A stretch of 64,000 bases of DNA from Bacillus sp. ZZV12-4809 (GTDB lineage: Bacteria > Bacillota > Bacilli > Bacillales > Cytobacillaceae): positions 124,001 to 188,000 of the forward strand of contig NZ_VCRN01000007.1 in NCBI RefSeq assembly GCF_009849585.1, written 5' to 3'. Shown one piece after another: positions 8,518-17,581 of this stretch. A program made the position numbers and the translations under genes. The first letter of the stretch is position 1, and each line of letters begins with the position of its first letter. The notes under the pieces were generated by a model. The model had not been told where the DNA came from. It ran no database searches and saw only the letters and a list, made by a program, of their open reading frames with translations.

Positions 8518-9417
8518 ATGAGCATAATTGCAAATCCTCAGGAAACAGCCAAAGCTCCAGTGCCTGTAACTAAAAGGAAGGCTAGGGGAGCCGATCTGGC
8601 AAAAGCTCTCATCAACAATAAAATGTCGCTTGTGGGCGGCAGCATTGTCCTTCTTTATATTATTCTCGCTGTCCTTGCACCGCTTATCTCGCCTTATGAT
8701 CCATACGAAATTGACCTTGTTAACAAACTGCAGCCTCCATCTGCTGACCATATTATGGGAACTGATGATAAAGGCCGCGATATATTAAGCCGTATTTTGT
8801 ACGGTTCGCAGCTTTCTCTCGCAGTTGGCTTTGTCTCCGTCTTCATCGGAGCATTGTTTGGAATAGTTTTGGGGATTATTTCCGGTTATTACGGGGGCTG
8901 GGTAGATACGATTATCATGCGCTTCATTGACGTGCTGCTTGCATTCCCGGGACTGCTGCTTGCATTAGCCATTGTCAGTGCGCTGGGGCCAAGCCTCATT
9001 AATGTTATGATCGCTGTCGGTGTCTTTTCAATCCCTACTTTTGCCCGTATTGTCCGCGGCTCGACGTTAAGTGTTAAGAAAATGGAATACATTGATGCCA
9101 TAAGGGTTTTAGGGGCAAGCGATCTGAAAATTATCTTTGTTCATATCCTGCCAAATATCATGAGCCCGATTATCGTACAGGGGACATTGCGCCTGGCTAC
9201 ATCGATATTATCAGTCGCCGGCCTTTCCTTCCTCGGAATGGGAGCACAGCCGCCAACTCCAGAATGGGGAGCCATGCTGAGCGATGGCCGCGACTTCCTG
9301 TTCACAGCACCGCATATCGCACTATTTCCGGGCATTGCCATTGCACTGATCGTTCTGGGCTTTAATCTATTTGGGGACGGACTCCGTGATGCACTGGATC
9401 CGCGAATGAAAAACTAA
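8518..9417 (+). CDS. Peptide ABC transporter permease (DppC/OppC type)
   Basis: 299 residues. An N-terminal cytosolic tail with the OppC-type segment precedes six membrane helices. The binding-protein-dependent permease signature (EAA loop) is the region around YIDAIRVLGASDLKIIFVHILPN near 180–205, which contacts the ATPase subunits. HIMGTDDKGRDILSRILYG near 77–95 is a hallmark of DppC/OppC. First gene of a plus-strand operon, with the permease order C then B, the reverse of the usual Dpp order. The ATG at 8518 follows GGGGGAA. Confidence 0.92.
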   Translation: MSIIANPQETAKAPVPVTKRKARGADLAKALINNKMSLVGGSIVLLYIILAVLAPLISPYDPYEIDLVNKLQPPSADHIMGTDDKGRDILSRILYGSQLSLAVGFVSVFIGALFGIVLGIISGYYGGWVDTIIMRFIDVLLAFPGLLLALAIVSALGPSLINVMIAVGVFSIPTFARIVRGSTLSVKKMEYIDAIRVLGASDLKIIFVHILPNIMSPIIVQGTLRLATSILSVAGLSFLGMGAQPPTPEWGAMLSDGRDFLFTAPHIALFPGIAIALIVLGFNLFGDGLRDALDPRMKN

Positions 9418-9429
9418 GGAGGTACTACC

Positions 9430-10350
9430 ATGTTTATTTTTCTAATGCGCAGGCTTGTTCAAATCGTCCCAGTTCTGCTGGGCGTTACCCTCATGGTTTT
9501 TCTTATCATGCAAATGGTTCCCGGCGATCCCGCTGTCCTGGTTGCAGGGGAAGGGGCAACTGATGAGCAGGTGGAAGCAATCCGCCATGACCTCGGGCTT
9601 GATCAGCCTCTCGCCCTGCAATATTTGAGTTATGTTGGGGATGTTGTAAAAGGGGATTTTGGCGAATCCATCCGGACAAGCCGCCCTGTTCTTGATGAAA
9701 TCCTTGTCCGTTTGCCGATCACACTTGAATTGGCCTTCTGGAGTATTGTAATTACAGTTGTTCTCGGTGTTCTATTCGGAATCATTGCTGCAACGAAGCA
9801 AAACAGCTTTACAGATGTTGGATTGATGATGGTTGCCCTTCTTGGCGTATCCCTGCCGAACTTCTGGCTCGGCCTGATGCTGATCATTTACTTTTCAGTC
9901 GGACTTCAGTGGTTTCCTGTTGCCGGCTGGGGGACATTCAGCCATATCATCCTTCCGGCTATTACACTCGGGACAGGCGGTGCAGCCATTGTGGCCCGGA
10001 TGACCCGCGCAAGCATGCTCGAGGTTATCCGCCAGGACTATATCCGCACGGCCAAGGCAAAGGGTGTGCGCCAGCGTCTGATCATTTATAAACATGCTTT
10101 AAAAAATGCCCTGATTCCCGTTATTACAGTTGTCGGACTGCAGTTTGGAGCCCTTCTCGGCGGAACCGTTTTAACAGAGTCGGTCTTTGCCATCAATGGA
10201 GTCGGTCGATTGATTATTGATGCCATCCGGATGCGTGACCTGCCGCTTGTGCAGGGATCCATTTTATTCGTATCGGTGCTGTTTGTCATCGTCAACCTGC
10301 TTGTTGACCTGTCCTACCGATTCCTGAATAAACGTGTTGAACTGAACTAA
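9430..10350 (+). CDS. Peptide ABC transporter permease (DppB/OppB type)
   Basis: 306 residues with six membrane helices. DppB landmarks: N-terminal RRLVQIVPVLLGVTLMVF, MVPGDPA near 29–35, and the EAA loop RQDYIRTAKAKGVRQRLI near 200–220. It begins 12 bases after the first permease with AAGGAGGT as ribosome site. It pairs with that permease to form the membrane channel of the uptake system. Confidence 0.92.
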   Translation: MFIFLMRRLVQIVPVLLGVTLMVFLIMQMVPGDPAVLVAGEGATDEQVEAIRHDLGLDQPLALQYLSYVGDVVKGDFGESIRTSRPVLDEILVRLPITLELAFWSIVITVVLGVLFGIIAATKQNSFTDVGLMMVALLGVSLPNFWLGLMLIIYFSVGLQWFPVAGWGTFSHIILPAITLGTGGAAIVARMTRASMLEVIRQDYIRTAKAKGVRQRLIIYKHALKNALIPVITVVGLQFGALLGGTVLTESVFAINGVGRLIIDAIRMRDLPLVQGSILFVSVLFVIVNLLVDLSYRFLNKRVELN

Positions 10351-10380
10351 AACCATTCCCGATTGAGAGGAGCAAGAAAT

Positions 10381-11395
<1,015 letters not shown>

Positions 11396-11415
<20 letters not shown>

Positions 11416-12391
11416 AGAAAAGGAAATCCTTCAGGTCAAGGACCTGCAGCAGCACTTCCCAATTAAAGGCGGAGTATTTGGCCGCACCGTCAATCATGTT
11501 AAAGCGGTTGATGGCGTAAACTTTACCATTTATGAAGGGGAAACTGTCAGCATTGTTGGGGAATCCGGCTGCGGAAAGTCGACGACTGGACGCGCGATTT
11601 TGCGCCTGGATGAGCCGACTGGCGGGGAAGTGATCTTTCAGGGAAGCAATTTGCTGTCTAAATCCAAACGGGAGATGCGTTCGATCCGCAAAGACCTGCA
11701 GGTCATTTTCCAGGACCCCTTCGCCTCTCTCAATCCAAGAAGGTCAATCGGACAGACGCTTGAAGAAGCAATGGGAATCCTGAATGTGGTTCCGAAAGCG
11801 GACCGGCGCCGCAGAGCAATTGAGCTTTTGGAGCAGGTTGGGTTAAAAGAAGAGCATATTGACCGATACCCGCACGAATTCAGCGGCGGTCAGCGACAGC
11901 GGATCGGAATTGCCCGCGCCCTGGCGGTAGAACCAAAGCTGATCATCTGTGACGAGGCCGTATCTGCACTGGATGTTTCCGTTCAGGCACAGGTACTGAA
12001 TCTATTAAAAAAACTGCAGAAGGAATATGGCTTAACTTATCTATTTATCTCTCATGATCTTGGGGTTGTACGCCATATCTCTGACCGGATCATTGTCATG
12101 TACCTGGGAAAAGTGGTTGAAATTGCGGAGAAGAAGAGCTTATTTGACAACCCGCGCCACCCTTATACACAGGCGCTGCTGTCAGCCATTCCCGAGCCGA
12201 ACCGGAAAAAGAAAAAGGAACGGATCATCCTGAAAGGCGATGTCCCGTCCCCTATCGATCCTCCATCCGGATGCCGATTCCATACAAGATGTCCGCTGGC
12301 TACCGACTTGTGCAGACAGTCTGATCCGGAGCTTACGAGCCTGGGAGAAGGACACCAGGCTGCCTGCCATTATGCCGAGGCAATCTCTTAA
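11396..12391 (+). CDS. Peptide ABC transporter ATP-binding protein (DppF/OppF type)
   Basis: 331 residues. Walker [10 protein letters not shown] near 56, signature [15 protein letters not shown] near 160, Walker [13 protein letters not shown], and the C-terminal [18 protein letters not shown] block. The ATG at 11396 lies inside the previous gene and has AAGGAGGT upstream, which fits translational coupling. Last gene of the operon; a terminator follows at 12446. Confidence 0.93.
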
Positions 12392-12445
12392 ATTGTTAGA
12401 GTACCAGCTTAGTGCTGATCTCGATATATTGTAACCCCCTTTTGG

Positions 12446-12472
12446 GCGGAGCTTCGCGGCTTCGCTCTTTTT
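12446..12472 (+). terminator. Terminator of the peptide transporter operon
   Basis: Stem GCGGAGC/GCTTCGC with a six-base loop, followed by TCTTTTT. Confidence 0.85.
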
Positions 12473-12528
12473 AGCGGTTTTGATTTGGGCTCTATACTTG
12501 GCCACTCTCGATTTACCCACTCGTTTTG

Positions 12529-12625
12529 TCTATTTGCAGAAATCAGCTATCTATTTGCAAGTTTACTTCTCTATTTGTAAATAACCTCTTTTTGTTTGTA
12601 AAATCCTTCTATTAAATTACAAATT
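12529..12625. repeat. Array B: CTATTTGCA motifs at 20–21 bp spacing
   Basis: CTATTTGCA or CTATTTGTA starts at 12530, 12551 and 12571. Two decayed copies lie near 12591 (TTTGTTTGTAAA) and 12611 (CTATTAAATTACAAA). Spacing is 21, 20, about 20 and about 20. It fills the space between the transporter terminator and the kinase gene and shares its core with arrays C and D. Confidence 0.75.
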
Positions 12626-12711
12626 TCTTTTTATTACGTTTCCCGAATTAACTTACCAACCAGTTATCTGACATGTTATACTATTAGAAATTCTTTTAAG
12701 GCAGGAAGAAC

Positions 12712-13479
12712 ATGCTAATAACCTATGAAACCTTTTCATTGTTTGCGATTTTTTCGATATTCGTACCGATGGCCGGGGCCATTATTTTAATGATGGTGCT
12801 GGCGTTTGAGAAGCAAATAGACACGCTCTCCTTTGAGAAACAGCAGATGGTTCTTGAAAACACGCTGCAGGAAAGCAAATATATGCAGCTCAACCAGCAG
12901 ATTCATCCCCATTTTTTATTCAATACCATTAACCTGATGCTCGGTCTTGCCAGTTTAAACCGCATAGATACACTAATCAAGGCGATGGAAACTCTATCAC
13001 TCTTCTTAAAATTCAAATACCAGATCAAAGAGCAGCTCATTCCATTAAAAAAGGAATGGGAATACACAAAATATTATCTGAAAATACAGGTAATGAGGTT
13101 TCATAACCGCCTTACCATTACGGAGAATATAGCCGAGGATGCTTTGAAGCACTATGTGCCTCCTTACCTTCTGCAAACGATTGTGGAAAACTCGTTCAAA
13201 CACGGACTGGAGAAAAAGCCAGGGCCGCTTTCCCTCTCCATTAAAGCTGTCAGCCATGAAGACAGCATCACCTTATATGTGGAGGATAACGGCATTGGCA
13301 TCGGGGATCACTCATTTGATGACATGATAGCTAAAGGGCAGGGGCTTTCCAATGTCAAAAAGCGGCTTGACCTTCTTTTTCAAACATCGGATTTAGACAT
13401 TTATAAAAATGAACACAACGGGGCAACTGTGAAAATAACACTTCCTAAAGTCGAATTCCATCAGGAGGAGCAGGCATGA
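12712..13479 (+). CDS. LytS/YesM-type sensor histidine kinase without an extracellular sensor
   Basis: 255 residues. One N-terminal membrane helix (about 8–32) and a short linker are followed directly by the His_kinase/HATPase modules. The phospho-acceptor is in QQIHPHFLFNTINLM near 62–76. The N box is VENSFKHGL near 160–168, the G1 box YVEDNGIGIG near 195–205 and the G2 box GQGLSNVKKRL near 215–225. YesM-type kinases normally have a large periplasmic sensor, which is absent here. The response regulator gene overlaps it by four bases. Confidence 0.9.
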   Translation: MLITYETFSLFAIFSIFVPMAGAIILMMVLAFEKQIDTLSFEKQQMVLENTLQESKYMQLNQQIHPHFLFNTINLMLGLASLNRIDTLIKAMETLSLFLKFKYQIKEQLIPLKKEWEYTKYYLKIQVMRFHNRLTITENIAEDALKHYVPPYLLQTIVENSFKHGLEKKPGPLSLSIKAVSHEDSITLYVEDNGIGIGDHSFDDMIAKGQGLSNVKKRLDLLFQTSDLDIYKNEHNGATVKITLPKVEFHQEEQA

Positions 13480-14168
13480 ATGTATTATGTATAGATGATG
13501 AACCTATTGTACTCGAACAGCTTGAATATATTTTAAAGCCGGCATTTCCATTATGGAACTTTCACTTTGCGTATGACAGCAGCCAGGCTCTTGCCATCAG
13601 CAAAGAACACTATTTCCATCTGTCCTTCGTAGACATCGAGATGCCGGGAAAGTCCGGGCTTGAACTGGTCAAGGACTTAAAGGAAATCCATCCCCATCTG
13701 CAGATTATCATTCTATCAGCACACCAGGACTTTGATTTTGCCAAAAAGTCCATTCAGCTAGGGGTTTCCGAATACCTGACCAAACCGATAATTGAAGCGG
13801 AATTAAAAGAGACCCTAAAAAAATTCTCCACTCCTATTTTCCAAAAAGAATATTCTAAAATGGTCAATGAGGCTTTAAGTCAAATACATGAGTCGTATGA
13901 CCAGCGGGTCGGACTTCAGGATATTGCCGCCAGAGTCCACGCAAGCCCAGCCTATTTAAGCCGCAAGTTCAGCGAGGAAGTTGGCACCTCTTTTATTGAC
14001 TACCTGACCGTTTACAGGCTGGAAAAAGCAAAACATCTTCTGTCCACGACCCATTACAGCATTTCAGAGATTGCGGAAAAAACCGGTTTTAACAGCCTGC
14101 ATTACTTCTCAAGCCAATTTAAGAAGAAAGAAAACATCACACCAAAGCAATACAGGGAGCAGCATTGA
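13476..14168 (+). CDS. Response regulator with AraC-type DNA-binding domain (YesN-like)
   Basis: 230 residues. The receiver domain (1–118) has the acidic pocket DDEP near 7–10, the phospho-acceptor Asp in FVDIEMPGKSGLEL near 52–65 and the conserved Lys in LTKPI near 103–107. The C-terminal AraC/XylS domain carries two helix-turn-helix units, and IAEKTGFNSLHYFSSQFKKK near 193–212 is the second. It should activate a target promoter when phosphorylated by the kinase encoded just upstream. Obvious candidate targets are its own operon or the transporter-like gene that follows. Confidence 0.92.
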   Translation: MNVLCIDDEPIVLEQLEYILKPAFPLWNFHFAYDSSQALAISKEHYFHLSFVDIEMPGKSGLELVKDLKEIHPHLQIIILSAHQDFDFAKKSIQLGVSEYLTKPIIEAELKETLKKFSTPIFQKEYSKMVNEALSQIHESYDQRVGLQDIAARVHASPAYLSRKFSEEVGTSFIDYLTVYRLEKAKHLLSTTHYSISEIAEKTGFNSLHYFSSQFKKKENITPKQYREQH

Positions 14169-15415
14169 TGAAAACAAACCTATCCAAGTCAGTTCAATAT
14201 GGCTTCGGGCTGCTGAGCATCGCCATTATCTCCAGATGGACTTCAGGCAATGCCGCTTTTACAGCACCAGAAGCCTTTTTGCGTTACGGCTTTATCGGGA
14301 CTGTCAGCTTTTCAGCAGCCGGCGCCCTTGCCTTCCTGGCTCTTATCCCGATTATCAAACGGGTACGGTCTTCAGAAGAGTCTCCATCCTTTCTCGGTAT
14401 CATGGCAAGCCGATTGTCTGAACCTGCGCTTCAGTGGATGAAGCGGGTTCTCCTGCTGGCTATTTTTTTTGGCATGACGGTCATGGGCTTTGCGGCAGGA
14501 ATCCTTGTCTTTCCTTTGGGTACCCCGGTGCCGATCGGGATGAGTTTATTCTTTTTATTCGGATTTCTGGCAGCAGTCTTTTTCCGGTTAAAATGGTTTA
14601 CCCGGTTCAGTATGCTCAAAGTTGGCATTCTGTTTTTAATTATGATCATGATTCTTGTTCACGCCTATATGCTGGATGGAATTGAAGTTGTATATGATGG
14701 CATCCGCCTGTACCATCCATACTTGCTTTATGTGGAATGGGATATACTTCCCCTGCTCCTGTCGGCCTTTACCATCGCCATGCTTGGTCATCTGCTGGTG
14801 GACCTGAAGATGTGGAATATGCTTCTAAAAAGCAAAAGGGAAAAACTGCGGCTCGGCCTCAGCATGACCGGCCTTATCTGGAGCACCATCCCCTTCTCTT
14901 TTTCAATGATTACTTTATCGGCCATTTACAAGGGCGGTTTTCAAAATTTTTACTCCGTCTTTGAAAAGATATTCCTTAGATACGAGCATTTCACGATTAC
15001 GATTCTGCTTATTTTTATTCTCATGGTTATCTTCTTTGAAACCTTTTTATCGCAGATTCATTCGCTATATGTTCTGTATGGCCGGAACGACCTTAAACTG
15101 AATAGGCATATGTGGGGGATTCTGCTTTTGTTTGTGGCGGTCATCCCATGCTTGGCCTACCTATTCTCGATATCTTTACTGGATTTATTCTTCATTTCAG
15201 GAGACTTCTTTGCAGCTGTATTGCCGGTTATTTTGCAGATCTTATGGAGCAGGAAGGAAAAAGGCATGCTGATGCCTGCAGCAGTGCTGATTGGGACTTT
15301 AACCGGCTGGACCTTTTTATTTTTCAGCGAAGGGCCGATCAGCATCCTTTTCGGGTTCGCTGTGTCCGTTCTTGTTTTATTTATCGGGTCGGCTGCTGTA
15401 AGAAAAGGATATTGA
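14168..15415 (+). CDS. Polytopic membrane protein, transporter-like, in a two-component operon
   Basis: 415 residues with about ten to twelve hydrophobic helices and no signal peptide. I do not recognise the family with confidence. Length, topology and the unwound-helix-like glycines near the N-terminus (YGFGLLSIAIISRWTSGN) recall sodium:solute symporter or APC-type transporters. The ATG overlaps the response regulator stop (TGATG), so the three genes are translated together. It may be the transporter controlled by the system or, because the kinase lacks a sensor, its signal-sensing partner. A strong terminator follows. Confidence 0.7.
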   Translation: MKTNLSKSVQYGFGLLSIAIISRWTSGNAAFTAPEAFLRYGFIGTVSFSAAGALAFLALIPIIKRVRSSEESPSFLGIMASRLSEPALQWMKRVLLLAIFFGMTVMGFAAGILVFPLGTPVPIGMSLFFLFGFLAAVFFRLKWFTRFSMLKVGILFLIMIMILVHAYMLDGIEVVYDGIRLYHPYLLYVEWDILPLLLSAFTIAMLGHLLVDLKMWNMLLKSKREKLRLGLSMTGLIWSTIPFSFSMITLSAIYKGGFQNFYSVFEKIFLRYEHFTITILLIFILMVIFFETFLSQIHSLYVLYGRNDLKLNRHMWGILLLFVAVIPCLAYLFSISLLDLFFISGDFFAAVLPVILQILWSRKEKGMLMPAAVLIGTLTGWTFLFFSEGPISILFGFAVSVLVLFIGSAAVRKGY

Positions 15416-15474
15416 CTGCAGCTATAAGAATTGTTCGAAGACCTTTCCCAAATGTGGCGGAGGTCTTTATTTAT

Positions 15475-15506
15475 GGGCCTTTACCACCGCGGTAAAGGCC
15501 CTTTTT
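15475..15506 (+). terminator. Strong terminator of the kinase–regulator–membrane protein operon
   Basis: Perfect 11-bp stem GGGCCTTTACC/GGTAAAGGCCC with a five-base loop, followed by five T. A weaker hairpin AAGACCT/AGGTCTT precedes it at about 15439–15467. Confidence 0.92.
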
Positions 15507-15668
15507 ATATACGAGCCTGCACCTCCGCACGTTTGACTTTATAAAATGGAGGAATAGGTAGAAAGAAAATTACTTGAAACTTTATCATGATCAGCACGTA
15601 AAGTAGGTAACATCCTAAACTATGGTGTGAGCAAACAGTTCCCCCTATAAAAATTAGAGGAGAGATCT

Positions 15669-16058
15669 TTGTTGATTTTACGAAAATACATGTCAATGCT
15701 TGGAATAGGCTCTGCAAAAATTGATCTGCAGCTGCCAAAGCTTCAATATACACCAGGAGAAAATGTGAGCGGAATCTTCCTGATTGAAGGAGGAACCATT
15801 GAACAGCAGATTAAGCGGATTGAGTGTGATTTGGTCATGACATCGCCTGAGGACGAGAAGGAGGAAGTGATCGGGACAGCGACCATTCTGTCCACCAAAG
15901 TCATCGAATCAGAAGAAACGAACAAAATGGACTTTAACTTCCAGCTGCCTGAAGACATTCCCTGCTCTGCACCTGACCGGATTTTTCAATTTAAAACAAG
16001 ATTAATTTTCAACGAAGGCGTCAAAAGTGCTGACCTGGATAAAATCACGATTATTTAA
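15669..16058 (+). CDS. Short Spo0M-like protein
   Basis: 129 residues starting at TTG 15669 (or the adjacent TTG at 15672). AGAGGAGAG lies five to eight bases upstream, while the ATG at 15690 has no ribosome site. The N-terminal block LGIGSAKIDLQLPKLQYTPGE and the later GGTIEQQIKRIECDL match the arrestin-like N-terminal half of Spo0M, a cytosolic protein linked to sporulation control and cell-surface or cytoskeletal processes. B. subtilis Spo0M is about twice as long, so only the first beta-sandwich domain is present. The frame ends cleanly, suggesting a natural short form. Confidence 0.75.
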   Translation: MLILRKYMSMLGIGSAKIDLQLPKLQYTPGENVSGIFLIEGGTIEQQIKRIECDLVMTSPEDEKEEVIGTATILSTKVIESEETNKMDFNFQLPEDIPCSAPDRIFQFKTRLIFNEGVKSADLDKITII

Positions 16059-16182
16059 TAGCCTAAAAAAATTTATAATAAGAGGAAAATCATACCTAGT
16101 TGAACACTTTACAAAAAAGCATACTTGAAACATACTATCTATCAGCTTCCATCCAGTGAATGAACTAGAAAAGGTGAACAAA

Positions 16183-16461
16183 ATGAAGTTTTTCAAACGT
16201 ATAAAATTTGTATTTAAGTTTTGGAAGTTCCTGCCCTTTCTGAAGGATTACTTTCTTTCAAGGGAAGTATCAGCAGGCAAGAAGCTCTTTCCTGTTGCGG
16301 CCTGTCTTCTATATATCCTTCTTCCGCTCGACCTTGTTCCCGACCTCCTGTCGATCTTCGGATTTACGGATGATATTGTGATTACATCGTTTGTTCTTCA
16401 GCAAATGGTCAAAATGGCTCCGGAGTCATTAAAGGAAAAATATAAGGTTCTGGAGGAATGA
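16183..16461 (+). CDS. YkvA-like DUF1232 membrane protein
   Basis: 92 residues from the ATG at 16183, chosen because AAAGGTG lies six bases upstream; an in-frame GTG at 16156 has none. The segment LFPVAACLLYILLPLDLVPD (about residues 33–52), a hydrophobic stretch with the conserved PLDLVPD followed by GFTDDI, is diagnostic of DUF1232/YkvA. Members are small membrane proteins of unknown function. Confidence 0.85.
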   Translation: MKFFKRIKFVFKFWKFLPFLKDYFLSREVSAGKKLFPVAACLLYILLPLDLVPDLLSIFGFTDDIVITSFVLQQMVKMAPESLKEKYKVLEE

Positions 16462-16468
16462 TATTGAG

Positions 16469-16492
16469 GCCTGTGCAAATGCAGGCTTTTTT
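16469..16492 (+). terminator. Terminator after the YkvA-like gene
   Basis: Stem GCCTG/CAGGC with an eight-base loop, followed by six T. Confidence 0.75.
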
Positions 16493-16531
16493 ATTTTGCC
16501 AACTTTTCATCGTGAGGTCTGACTTCAGACT

Positions 16532-16557
16532 TAAAACCTCCTCCTTTCTGCCGATAT
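16532..16557 (+). promoter_or_regulatory. Candidate sigma-D promoter for the BMP lipoprotein–chemoreceptor operon
   Basis: TAAA at 16532, 14-bp spacer, GCCGATAT at 16550–16557. The -10 is an exact match to the sigma-D (motility) consensus, and the spacer is within the accepted 14–16 range. It lies 37 bases before the TTG start of the lipoprotein gene. Confidence 0.75.
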
Positions 16558-16593
16558 TATGTAAGGCGAAATATAACAACATGGAGGTTTACC

Positions 16594-17568
16594 TTGAAAA
16601 AACTATTACCCTTCCTGCTGATGTTCAGCTTACTTTTGGCAGCCTGCTCTGCCTCTGAACAAAGCACAAACAATCATAAAGAATATAAAATTGGCATTCT
16701 CTTATCAGATTCCGGACTTGGAGATGAGTCTTTTAACGACTCGGCCTTCCGGGGTCTGAAAAAAGCCCGTGATGAGCTTGGGATTCTGTTTGATTACAAA
16801 GAGGCGCCTGACGGGAATTTTGAAAAACCGATTGAAGAGCTGGTCAAAGAAGATCATGATCTGATAATCGGACTCGGTTTCACAGCACAGGAAGCGCTTG
16901 AAAAAACGGCGAAGAAATATCCCGAAAAGCAATTTCTGCTGATTGATGCTGCATCTGATCTTGATAATGTCGTCTCGCTTACGTTTAAGGAGCATGAAGG
17001 CAGCTTCCTTGTCGGAATGCTCGCTGCCATGACAAGCAAATCAGGCAAGCTCGCATTTATCGGCGGTGTTGATGTGCCTGTCATCCATCATTTTGAAAAT
17101 GGATTTGTGCAAGGAGCCAAGCATTTCAATCCTAAAATAGATGTATTAAGTGAATACGCCGGAGATTTTGGTGATGCCGCTCTTGGCGGGAAAATTGCTG
17201 AAAAACAAATTGCTGCAGGTGCTGACTTTATTTACCCTGCTGCCGGATTCACCGGATTTGGCGCATTGAAGAAAGCCGAAGAAAAAGGCGTGCTTGCCGG
17301 CGGTGTCGATTCAGACCAATATTTTGTTGCAGAAAAAGCCGTTGCCACATCGATGGTCAAAAATATCGATATTGCTGTCTTTAACCTGGCGAAGGAATTG
17401 ACAGAAAACGAAAAAATCGAAGCTTCCTCCTATGAATGGGGACTGGCAGAAAACGGTGTCAGCCTTTCTGAGATCCGCGTCATTTCCTTAACAGAGGAAC
17501 AGAAGGCTGCATTAAAAAAAGCAACAGAAGACATAATCAATGGAAAAATCACAGTAAAAGCTGAATAA
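16594..17568 (+). CDS. BMP-family (Med/TmpC-like) substrate-binding lipoprotein
   Basis: 324 residues. TTG start with ATGGAGG upstream. The signal peptide ends in LLAAC (Cys18). The mature protein is a BMP-type periplasmic-binding fold: [18 protein letters not shown] near 32–50, the hinge blocks [10 protein letters not shown] and [18 protein letters not shown], and GGVDSDQY near 240. BMP proteins usually bind nucleosides for ABC uptake, but no permease or ATPase gene is nearby. The next gene, 13 bases on, is a chemoreceptor, and the pair sits behind a sigma-D-type promoter. It is therefore more likely the ligand-binding partner of a chemoreceptor; this role is inferred. Confidence 0.85.
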   Translation: MKKLLPFLLMFSLLLAACSASEQSTNNHKEYKIGILLSDSGLGDESFNDSAFRGLKKARDELGILFDYKEAPDGNFEKPIEELVKEDHDLIIGLGFTAQEALEKTAKKYPEKQFLLIDAASDLDNVVSLTFKEHEGSFLVGMLAAMTSKSGKLAFIGGVDVPVIHHFENGFVQGAKHFNPKIDVLSEYAGDFGDAALGGKIAEKQIAAGADFIYPAAGFTGFGALKKAEEKGVLAGGVDSDQYFVAEKAVATSMVKNIDIAVFNLAKELTENEKIEASSYEWGLAENGVSLSEIRVISLTEEQKAALKKATEDIINGKITVKAE

Positions 17569-17581
17569 AGGAGCTTCCAAG

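Noticed and set aside
12182-12520. 112-codon minus-strand frame over the end of the last transporter gene
   Set aside because: It is a shadow of the ATPase gene and its terminator, with no ribosome site and no recognisable product.
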